Below, in pieces: positions 1-5,300 of a stretch of 10,984 bases of DNA. How positions within the stretch are numbered: position 1 is the stretch's first letter; every line of letters begins with the position of its first letter. Made by a program: the position numbers and the translations under genes. The DNA is taken from assembly GCA_964370235.1 (NCBI GenBank), contig CAYJIL010000078.1:1-10984 (forward strand), written 5' to 3'. The notes below the pieces were generated by a model that saw nothing but the letters and a program-made list of their open reading frames with translations, did not search any database and had not been told where the DNA came from. The DNA comes from CAYJIL01 sp964370235. GTDB taxonomy: Bacteria > Bacteroidota > Bacteroidia > Bacteroidales > Rikenellaceae.

Positions 1-102
1 GCTGTCAATGCTAATAATTTAAAAACTCTCGGAAATCAGCACTAATATTTATTATAAAAGTAAAGAGCAATATATATTTACCACATAATTCACGATGATA
101 AC

Positions 103-136
103 AAAAATGGGTGCTAACCCAAAGGTTGCACCCATT
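103..136 (-). terminator. Intrinsic terminator of the lipoprotein gene
   Basis: A 9-bp perfect stem (106-114 with 128-136) continues past a one-base bulge into a 4-bp stem (116-119 with 124-127) closed by the loop CAAA. Read on the minus strand, the hairpin is followed directly by five T (positions 107 to 103). It lies about 40 bp past the stop codon of the minus-strand gene ending at 175, as expected of a Rho-independent terminator. The remaining DNA at 1-102 is AT-rich and shows nothing else recognisable. Confidence 0.85.
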
Positions 137-174
137 AATTTTGTATAGCTACTTTCCTAAATTTTGAATATTAT

Positions 175-1389
175 TTATTCGTAATATATAATATCTAAAA
201 CTGAATTTAATTCCTCTTGTGAGTTGTTTGTTTCGTACATCTTTACCTTTATTGGATTTCCATCTTGGTTAAATTCATATTCAAAACGATATGATGAATC
301 ATATTTATCGGAATCAATCAATTTTACTTCGGATGCACTTGCAACTAGATTTGCAGTGTATTCCCCAAAATAACTTGGAATCATGGGTTGATATAAATTA
401 TTCCAAAACAGACCATGCACAGTTTCCGCATCAATAAGTAGCAATTTATTAATGTCAATATTAATATTCGCAATTTCGTCTAAGTACTTAATATCTAGCG
501 ACCAATCATAGCGCCCCTGCTGAGAAATGTAATTTATATTAGTCATTAAATTATCTTGCCATACGAATGCAGCTTCCCCATCATTGCTATAATAATTTTT
601 CGCCATAAGTTTCTCGTTATCATAAGTAAATGTAGCATTCGTATTGTCGGTCGTAGCACTCTCATGTCTGCTAGTATAGCTTGCGACTTTCCCATTCACA
701 AGAGATAATTTACTCATGTTAGTCATCCATACATATTCATCAGTATTTGATGGGGGAGTTTCGCCTACAGAAATATCAGGAGTTGAGTATAATATTTTGG
801 CATCAATAGTTATTTCCGAATCGGTGTATTCGAAATCGACATTTAAAATAGAAACATCCTTGTTATTGTGAATATCTTCTGTGCAGTAAAAATTTTTCAG
901 TGAATTATCATCATTATAAACAAATTGCCAATTTAATTCACTATTGACAATAATGTTTTTAACTAATGCCTTATCAATCGGCTTTGGTTTCACACCATCC
1001 TCAGTAGTAGCTTTTTGTTCAATTGTAATTGTAATAGTTGTTTCACCACACACAATTGAGATTAATGCAGATCGATCTTCTCCTGTCATGTTTGTATCGA
1101 GATTAATCGACATATTAACCACTCCAGCCTCACCACTAGCAGGGTCGAGAGTTATCCAATCTATTTCACTCGACTTGACCTTTGATTCAATAACAGTGTG
1201 CCACGCTTGATTGGCTGTAAATGTAAAATCGTCATCAGACGATGTTTCATCTGCATAGATAGTTTGGCTGAGTTGAGTTTCCTCATAATTTGTTATTGTT
1301 TTTTGCGGGATTGTAGAATCATCTCCACTACTGCATGCTGTGAATATTGCGATCATACTCACCATCATAAATAAGAATAACTTTCGCAT
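175..1389 (-). CDS. BACON-domain lipoprotein, probably surface-exposed
   Basis: The 404-residue product begins with a lipoprotein signal peptide: K3, a hydrophobic stretch 4-16 and the lipobox FTAC with C19 as the lipidated residue. SSGDDS follows the Cys, and acidic residues just after it resemble the Bacteroidetes lipoprotein export signal, so exposure on the cell surface is plausible. Residues about 45-126 fit a BACON domain, a beta-sandwich linked to carbohydrate or mucin binding: W78-I79, P83 and SG (85-86), N100 and TG (102-103), R106, and a closing ITIEQK near 121-126. The rest (about 135-404) is beta-rich and aromatic, with recurring short motifs such as FEYT, FTYD and FEYEF. This resembles DUF4595-like tails of Bacteroidales lipoproteins, but I cannot assign it firmly. 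No catalytic motif is visible. It is a single gene with its own promoter and terminator. It looks AT-richer than its neighbours and uses TTA leucine codons where they favour CTA and CTT. Ligand unknown. Confidence 0.85.
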   Translation of the reverse strand: MRKLFLFMMVSMIAIFTACSSGDDSTIPQKTITNYEETQLSQTIYADETSSDDDFTFTANQAWHTVIESKVKSSEIDWITLDPASGEAGVVNMSINLDTNMTGEDRSALISIVCGETTITITIEQKATTEDGVKPKPIDKALVKNIIVNSELNWQFVYNDDNSLKNFYCTEDIHNNKDVSILNVDFEYTDSEITIDAKILYSTPDISVGETPPSNTDEYVWMTNMSKLSLVNGKVASYTSRHESATTDNTNATFTYDNEKLMAKNYYSNDGEAAFVWQDNLMTNINYISQQGRYDWSLDIKYLDEIANINIDINKLLLIDAETVHGLFWNNLYQPMIPSYFGEYTANLVASASEVKLIDSDKYDSSYRFEYEFNQDGNPIKVKMYETNNSQEELNSVLDIIYYE

Positions 1390-1511
1390 AATTTGCTATG
1401 GGGTCTTATATGCACATTCCCACCGATCGGCGTTAAATAAAAGATAATAATAGTTTTATACTTAATGCCCATGCAGGGGCATAATTGTTCTATTTATTAC
1501 TAATCATATTA

Positions 1512-1541
1512 CAAAGTTATAAAATTATATTAGTGTTCAAG
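1512..1541 (-). promoter_or_regulatory. Bacteroidetes-type promoter of the lipoprotein gene
   Basis: On the minus strand TAACTTTG (1519 to 1512) matches the Bacteroidetes -7 element TAnnTTTG. An 18-nt spacer separates it from CTTG (1541 to 1538), which is close to the -33 TTTG element. Transcription would start about 115 nt before the ATG at 1389. Prediction from motif only. Confidence 0.5.
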
Positions 1542-1706
1542 AAAATGAGAATCGAATTTTGGAGAGACCATAAGTAGTGTTACATAAAATATAGAGAATA
1601 CACAGAGTTTATTTTTGTCGGACAACAATATATTTTTGCAAAATTTCACAATATTTAATAAACTCTATTTACAATTACAAGATAATATCACAGGCACATA
1701 TACCAC

Positions 1707-1750
1707 AAAAAAAGGTTGCTTTACCAAGTTTTGCACTCGGTAAAGCAACC
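1707..1750 (-). terminator. Intrinsic terminator of the alcohol dehydrogenase gene
   Basis: Perfect 12-bp stem (1714-1725 with 1739-1750) with a 13-nt loop. On the minus strand it is followed by seven T (1713 to 1707). It starts 33 bp after the stop codon of the dehydrogenase, a standard layout for a Rho-independent terminator. Confidence 0.9.
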
Positions 1751-1783
1751 ATTATATATATTGCATTATGCTAGCTGCAAGGA

Positions 1784-2935
1784 TTAAAAGTCTGCCTTCT
1801 CGCCATTGTAACAACACATGAACATCTTTTCCATCTCCTCTTGTACAGGGACACGAGGGTTGAAGCTAGTACATGGGTCTGCCATTGCGTGAGCAGCCAT
1901 GTCTTTTACTACTGCATTCCAGTCTGCCTCAGAAATACCGTACTCCTTAACAGAGCTAACGATACCAACCTTTGAGCGAAGAGCCTCAACTGCTTGTGCA
2001 AAACCTTCGGCACCTTGTGCATCAACTAGCTTAGCAAGTGCATCGTAACGATTAGTTGCTTTTGAGTTAAAGCGAATAACGTTTGCCAAAACAATAGCGT
2101 TAGCACAACCGTGAGGTATACCAAACTGACCACCAATCTGGTGAGCCATCGAGTGAGCAATACCCAACCACACGTTAGTGAAAGCATAACCACCTAGACA
2201 TGATGCATCGTGCATGTTCTGACGTGCAGCACCATTCTCAGGCTCGTTGTAAGCTGTCTCAAGGTTAGCAAAAATAAGCTCGATACCACCCTTTGCAAGT
2301 GCATCGGCATAGTTGTCGTCAACGTTAGAAGTGTACGCCTCAACACAGTGAGTAAGCGCATCAAGACCAGTGTTTGCTGTTACACTCTTTGGCATACTCT
2401 TACATAGCTCACCATCAACAATCGATAGATCTGGTAGTAGCTCGTGCGATACTAGAGGATACTTAACACCCTTCTCACGGTCTGTGATAACTGCAAGAGC
2501 AGTAATCTCGGTACCTGTACCACTAGTTGCAGGAATAGCTACAAAACGAGCCTTCTTGCGTAGAGCTGGAATACCACACACCTTAATCATTTGCTCAAAA
2601 GAAAGATCTGGGTGCTCATAAATTGCCCACATTGCCTTAGCTGCGTCAATTGCAGAACAACCACCAAGACCAATAATCCAGTCTGGCTGCTCTTGTGTAA
2701 AGAACGCTGCACCACGACGTACTGTATCGATAGATGGATCTGGCTCAACACCATCAAATACCGAATGTGCTATATTAATTTCGTCAAGAATTGCCTCTAC
2801 CTTTGCAAGGTAACCATTCTCACGCACAGACTTGCCACCAATTACGATAACTGCCTTTTTACCCGAAATATTTTTTAGCTCTGAAAGAGAGCCAAGACCA
2901 TGATATAGGTCTTGTGTTTGAAACAACTTTGCCAT
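1784..2935 (-). CDS. Iron-containing alcohol dehydrogenase (group III)
   Basis: This 383-residue protein has the full length of the group III metal-dependent alcohol dehydrogenases, cytosolic NAD(P)H enzymes that interconvert aldehydes and alcohols. The nucleotide-binding motif GLGGCSAIDAAK is at 89-100; it carries Cys93 where the family usually has Gly in GGGS. IPATSGTGTE follows at 134-143. The four expected metal ligands are present: D192 and H196 in GLDALTHCVEAY, H261 in GIAHSMAHQIGG, and H275 in GIPHGCA. The C-terminal segment DPCTSFNPR is also typical. The ATG at 2935 gives the usual N-terminus. The gene lies 111 bp downstream of an AraC-family regulator on the same strand, with its own -7 box and terminator. 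The substrate cannot be read from the sequence: butanol, propanediol, lactaldehyde or ethanol dehydrogenases all share these motifs. Reduction of acetaldehyde made by the nearby phosphonatase is an attractive but unproven role. Confidence 0.93.
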   Translation of the reverse strand: MAKLFQTQDLYHGLGSLSELKNISGKKAVIVIGGKSVRENGYLAKVEAILDEINIAHSVFDGVEPDPSIDTVRRGAAFFTQEQPDWIIGLGGCSAIDAAKAMWAIYEHPDLSFEQMIKVCGIPALRKKARFVAIPATSGTGTEITALAVITDREKGVKYPLVSHELLPDLSIVDGELCKSMPKSVTANTGLDALTHCVEAYTSNVDDNYADALAKGGIELIFANLETAYNEPENGAARQNMHDASCLGGYAFTNVWLGIAHSMAHQIGGQFGIPHGCANAIVLANVIRFNSKATNRYDALAKLVDAQGAEGFAQAVEALRSKVGIVSSVKEYGISEADWNAVVKDMAAHAMADPCTSFNPRVPVQEEMEKMFMCCYNGEKADF

Positions 2936-2972
2936 AATTATATGTTATTATAATGAGTAATTAATTATGATA

Positions 2973-2980
2973 CAAAGGTA
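2973..2980 (-). promoter_or_regulatory. -7 promoter element of the alcohol dehydrogenase gene
   Basis: Minus-strand TACCTTTG is an exact TAnnTTTG match 38 bp before the ATG at 2935. No convincing -33 TTTG is seen at the expected distance, which fits a promoter that needs an activator such as the adjacent AraC-family protein. Confidence 0.55.
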
Positions 2981-3002
2981 GGGCTATATATATGATTCGA
3001 AT

Positions 3003-3018
3003 TATAAATTTGCGCCAT
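3003..3018. promoter_or_regulatory. Candidate AraC-family operator, copy 1 (upstream of dehydrogenase)
   Basis: The 16-mer TATAAATTTGCGCCAT starts 22 bp upstream of the dehydrogenase -7 box. It matches 14 of 16 positions with a 16-mer upstream of the AraC gene itself (3957-3972), in the same orientation. The first part ATTTGCGC (3008-3015) is also partly mirrored by GCGTAAAT (3033-3040). Function as a regulator site is inferred from placement. Confidence 0.4.
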
Positions 3019-3046
3019 ATGATTATAAAATAGCGTAAATGTATAA

Positions 3047-3913
3047 TTATCCGCTAATCTTCTTTTTTAGTTCGGTGGGTGTGCAACCATATTTTTGACC
3101 TATATATTTATTGAGTGCCGATTGCGAATCAAAGCCCAACGAATAGGCAATCTCTTTGAGCGGTATCTCTTCGTATATAAGAAGTTTTTTTATCTCTAAC
3201 GACAATCGCTCGTGTATTAACTCAAGAGCTGTGTTATTGCCATATCGTTTACACAATAGGTTGAGCCTTTTTGCCGATATACCCAGCCTATCACAATAGC
3301 TTTGCACCTTGCGTTCGTGCCTAAAGTCACTATCGACTATGCGCCTAAACTCCATGAATAGCTCTAGCTCACGATCTTTTACACCCTTAAAGCTATCGGA
3401 TGCAATTGAGTCGATGGTTTTTAGAATTATGATCTTTGTTAGGAATTTTATTTCGATTTTGCGAATGTTGTTATATGGTTCTTGTGTGCGCTTTATGTGC
3501 TCCTTAATGCTAGTAATCTCTTCAAATTGAGCCAAATTAGCAGCCGAGTAGTTTATTACATTTACACGTTTATGCAAATCGACATTATATTCTTTGAGCT
3601 CGGTAGCCAAAATCTCAGAACAGAATATAGTGTGGTCAAACATCACCGCCTCGCCCTTTACCGCACCATCAAAACTAAACGAACATATCTGCTGAGGGAA
3701 GATAAAGCAAATTGTGGGTGCATTTATCTCATACTCCTCAAAATCTACCATAACTCGCCCCTGCCCCTGCTCTATTATTAGAATCTGAAAAAATGCATTG
3801 CGGTGTGGTTGCAAAAGCCTTTGTGTCATCACAGCGTCAATGTTAACAAGAGCAAAACTCTCATACTTATTTTGTGCAGCAAATTCTGCTAGTGCTATAT
3901 TCTCGATTTTCAT
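3047..3913 (-). CDS. AraC/XylS-family transcriptional regulator
   Basis: The 288-residue protein has the two-part AraC layout. The N-terminal half (about 35-110) looks like a cupin-type ligand-binding domain, with HRNAFFQILIIEQGQGRV, a beta pattern and an FPQQ turn. The C-terminal half (about 195-288) is the double helix-turn-helix DNA-binding domain. Its second HTH carries the family signature: PLKEIAYSLGFDSQSALNKYIGQ, then KYGCTPTELKKK. The first HTH lies around YCDRLGISAKRLNLLCKRYG. The ligand is unknown. It lies immediately upstream of the alcohol dehydrogenase gene on the same strand and shares a 16-bp upstream element with it, so it probably controls that gene and itself. No hairpin terminator is seen between the two genes, so some read-through is possible. 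A role in the phosphonate genes is not supported by any visible shared site. Confidence 0.92.
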   Translation of the reverse strand: MKIENIALAEFAAQNKYESFALVNIDAVMTQRLLQPHRNAFFQILIIEQGQGRVMVDFEEYEINAPTICFIFPQQICSFSFDGAVKGEAVMFDHTIFCSEILATELKEYNVDLHKRVNVINYSAANLAQFEEITSIKEHIKRTQEPYNNIRKIEIKFLTKIIILKTIDSIASDSFKGVKDRELELFMEFRRIVDSDFRHERKVQSYCDRLGISAKRLNLLCKRYGNNTALELIHERLSLEIKKLLIYEEIPLKEIAYSLGFDSQSALNKYIGQKYGCTPTELKKKISG

Positions 3914-3938
3914 ATCACTGATATTGTTTATTGAAAAG

Positions 3939-3946
3939 CAAAGGTA
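3939..3946 (-). promoter_or_regulatory. -7 promoter element of the AraC-family gene
   Basis: Minus-strand TACCTTTG matches TAnnTTTG exactly, 26 bp before the ATG at 3913. No -33 TTTG is seen at 19-21 bp further upstream. Copy 2 of the shared 16-mer begins only 10 bp upstream. Confidence 0.5.
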
Positions 3947-3956
3947 GTAATTAATT

Positions 3957-3972
3957 TATAAATTTATGCCAT
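3957..3972. promoter_or_regulatory. Candidate AraC-family operator, copy 2 (autoregulatory)
   Basis: TATAAATTTATGCCAT differs at two adjacent positions from the 16-mer at 3003-3018 and has the same orientation. It begins 10 bp upstream of the AraC gene's -7 box, against 22 bp for copy 1. Both copies are followed at higher coordinates by another A/T tract containing ATAAAA. The AT-rich half could match by chance; the shared GCCAT end makes this less likely. Confidence 0.4.
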
Positions 3973-4005
3973 TTTCCTTATATATAAAACACATGGCTAT
4001 ACCAC

Positions 4006-4052
4006 AAAAAATGCCCCCAGTTTTAACTAATGTGTGTTAAAACTGGGGGCAT
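4006..4052 (-). terminator. Strong intrinsic terminator of the HTH-like gene
   Basis: Perfect 17-bp stem (4011-4027 with 4036-4052), 8-nt loop TAATGTGT, with five G:C pairs in a row near the base. On the minus strand the base of the stem runs into six T (4011 to 4006). It starts 14 bp past the stop codon of the gene ending at 4067, and it separates that gene from the AraC gene promoter. Confidence 0.93.
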
Positions 4053-4066
4053 ATAGTTATGCTAGA

Positions 4067-4972
4067 TTATGAGTTGCAAATCGACAGAATTGCTTTCTCT
4101 TTTGCTAGATCCTCTATATCGCAACCTCTCGATGGTATAGAGTACATTTTTATTGCATCGCTCATTTGGCAAGCATAGTCGGCAAATAGTTTTTGTTCAT
4201 CGCAAAGATCCTCGGTAGAGACAAGCGAGCTGGGTGTTTGCTCAAAGTCTTCGTATGACACCGAACTAGAAATGCGCTTTAAGACAATGCGGCGAGCAAT
4301 TGGGTTCTTTGCAACATCTAGGCACAAATATAGACCCTTTAACATATCGTAATCCTCAACAAATGGCAACTGAAACATTATACTCACTGGAGCATAAAAA
4401 TTGGGGTCGTTCGATTCGTTAAAGAGAACATGTAGAGCTTGGTGCTCTTTGAGTATTGCAAAGCCCTCGTGATAGCTACCCGAAGTGTTTTTGCGTGTTA
4501 CAAAAATGTGCCTGCCATCTTCGCTCGATTTAATCAAGAATGGCTCTAGCTTCATTTGCTTTACACTAGCCGAAGATTGACTATAACTTATATATATTCC
4601 GTCTATCTTACCACTAATAGAATTGCTGTGTGTAGCCTCTTTTGATAGCCTAGCTAGGAATGGAACATTAATATTCTCGCTCACATGAGTAGCTGTTAAT
4701 GCTTGCAAATCGTCATAAACATTATCGAGATTTGTGGTAAGTCGCTTTCTCGATACATTATTTACTTGAGAAATAGCAAAATCGAGTGCCTCCTCGTGCG
4801 AAGAGCTACTTAGAGCCTTTACATAGGTGGGCAAAACTGTCGAAAAAAGCGCAGAAAGTACACTAGGTGGAAAGTTCACTACCTCGGCAATGTCTTTCAT
4901 TTTCACGTTCTTATTCTTTAACTCTTTTAACAGTTCAAATATAGCTATTAGCTTATCAGACGTATCTTTCAT
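4067..4972 (-). CDS. Unrecognised HTH-like protein, candidate regulator of the 2-AEP operon
   Basis: I do not recognise the family of this 301-residue protein. Residues 6-50 are predicted helical, and VKMKDIAEVVNFPPSVLSALFSTV (23-46) has the spacing of a helix-turn-helix: DIAEVV helix, NFPPS turn, VLSALF recognition helix. The middle (about 85-250) alternates hydrophobic and polar residues like a mixed alpha/beta or beta-barrel sensor domain, including GKIDGIYISYSQ, HIFVTRK and APVSIMFQLPF. No signal peptide, membrane segment, cupin motif or catalytic motif is visible. The C-terminus (about 258-301) is helical. It is transcribed divergently from the MFS-phnXW operon across a 328-bp gap, in a single-gene unit with its own promoter and a strong terminator. 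That arrangement is typical of a local regulator, and none of the usual regulators of 2-AEP genes is otherwise visible in the window. The DNA-binding role and any ligand (2-AEP or phosphonoacetaldehyde) are inference. Confidence 0.7.
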   Translation of the reverse strand: MKDTSDKLIAIFELLKELKNKNVKMKDIAEVVNFPPSVLSALFSTVLPTYVKALSSSSHEEALDFAISQVNNVSRKRLTTNLDNVYDDLQALTATHVSENINVPFLARLSKEATHSNSISGKIDGIYISYSQSSASVKQMKLEPFLIKSSEDGRHIFVTRKNTSGSYHEGFAILKEHQALHVLFNESNDPNFYAPVSIMFQLPFVEDYDMLKGLYLCLDVAKNPIARRIVLKRISSSVSYEDFEQTPSSLVSTEDLCDEQKLFADYACQMSDAIKMYSIPSRGCDIEDLAKEKAILSICNS

Positions 4973-5002
4973 TTGTGTTAATTTTAATGTTCTATCTCGC
5001 TA

Positions 5003-5035
5003 CAAAGGTAATTAAAATTGGCGTAAAGAGACAAA
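5003..5035 (-). promoter_or_regulatory. Promoter of the HTH-like gene
   Basis: On the minus strand a TTTG (5035 to 5032) is separated by 21 bp from TACCTTTG (5010 to 5003). Both elements and the spacing match the Bacteroidetes -33/-7 promoter. It lies 30 bp before the ATG at 4972. This is the best complete promoter in the window. Confidence 0.65.
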
Positions 5036-5068
5036 AGCATGCAAATAATCGGCATTAATGTTACAAAC

Positions 5069-5104
5069 TTATTAAATATTAGTTTCATAAACATTATTTA
5101 ATAA
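5069..5104. promoter_or_regulatory. Palindromic operator candidate in the divergent region
   Basis: Outer arms TTATTAAAT (5069-5077) and ATTTAATAA (5096-5104) are perfect 9-bp inverted repeats, with a further pair at 5078/5095. Inside them, GTTT (5082-5085) and AAAC (5089-5092) form a second inverted repeat around CAT, nearly concentric with the outer arms. The centre is almost midway between the two divergent -7 boxes. A dimeric regulator site is a reasonable reading, but the DNA is very AT-rich, so chance must be considered. Confidence 0.4.
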
Positions 5105-5146
5105 AACAGGAATTTAACAGTCAAATAAATCATTAATTATTCATTT

Positions 5147-5174
5147 TATCTTTGCGCCCAAAGGTCTAGTTTTG
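5147..5174 (+). promoter_or_regulatory. Candidate -7 elements of the 2-AEP operon
   Basis: TATCTTTG (5147-5154) and TAGTTTTG (5167-5174) both fit TAnnTTTG exactly. Neither has a clear TTTG at the -33 position, consistent with activator dependence. Starts from them would give leaders of about 140 or 120 nt. Which one is used cannot be decided from sequence. Confidence 0.5.
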
Positions 5175-5300
5175 CATCGGCTTACAGAGAATGAGTCGTG
5201 ATTAAAACACAAGTTTACCAGTGTGTACTCGCTCTCACATATAGCAAATTTAGTAATTAACGGCATAGAAACAAAAATTAAAAAAACGATAAATTAAATT

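Larger units (their letters stand above)
1390..1783. other. Intergenic region: lipoprotein promoter and leader, dehydrogenase terminator
   Basis: This 394-bp gap holds no credible gene. From right to left it contains the dehydrogenase terminator (1707-1750), an AT-rich stretch without clear signal (about 1545-1700), a minus-strand promoter (1512-1541) and a leader of roughly 115 nt for the lipoprotein gene. The leader contains a hairpin of 6 bp with a 6-nt loop (1465-1470 with 1477-1482) and an 8-bp palindrome CCGATCGG (1423-1430). The hairpin has no T-run, so it is not a typical terminator. Its role is unknown. Confidence 0.6.
4973..5300. other. Divergent control region between HTH-like gene and 2-AEP operon
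   Basis: This 328-bp stretch has no gene. It holds a minus-strand promoter (5003-5035), a palindromic operator candidate (5069-5104), two plus-strand -7-like boxes (TATCTTTG 5147-5154 and TAGTTTTG 5167-5174) and a plus-strand leader of 125-145 nt before the ATG at 5301. The leader can form a long-range stem between 5187-5196 and 5227-5236. I see no known riboswitch class and no obvious Pho box. Confidence 0.6.

Noticed and set aside
944..1210. Plus-strand open frame of 88 codons inside the lipoprotein gene
   Set aside because: It is fully antisense to a gene with clear lipobox and BACON motifs, and its product has no recognisable pattern. The other short frames opposite the dehydrogenase, AraC, transporter and phnXW genes are likewise shadows.
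1465..1482. Hairpin ATGCCC/GGGCAT in the lipoprotein leader as a terminator or riboswitch
   Set aside because: The stem is only 6 bp, there is no T-run and no wider conserved structure that I recognise. It is mentioned only within the intergenic description.
1610..1638. Two plus-strand TATTTTTG boxes (1610-1617 and 1631-1638) that could start a small RNA ending at the hairpin near 1750
   Set aside because: No -33 elements at proper distance, no T-run after the hairpin on the plus strand, and the region is so AT-rich that such boxes are expected by chance.
1699..4010. The string TATACCACAAAA occurring beside both minus-strand terminators (near 1700 and 4000) as a dispersed repeat
   Set aside because: It is short, AT-rich and partly made of the terminator T-run itself. 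No longer similarity surrounds the two copies, so no repeat family is supported.
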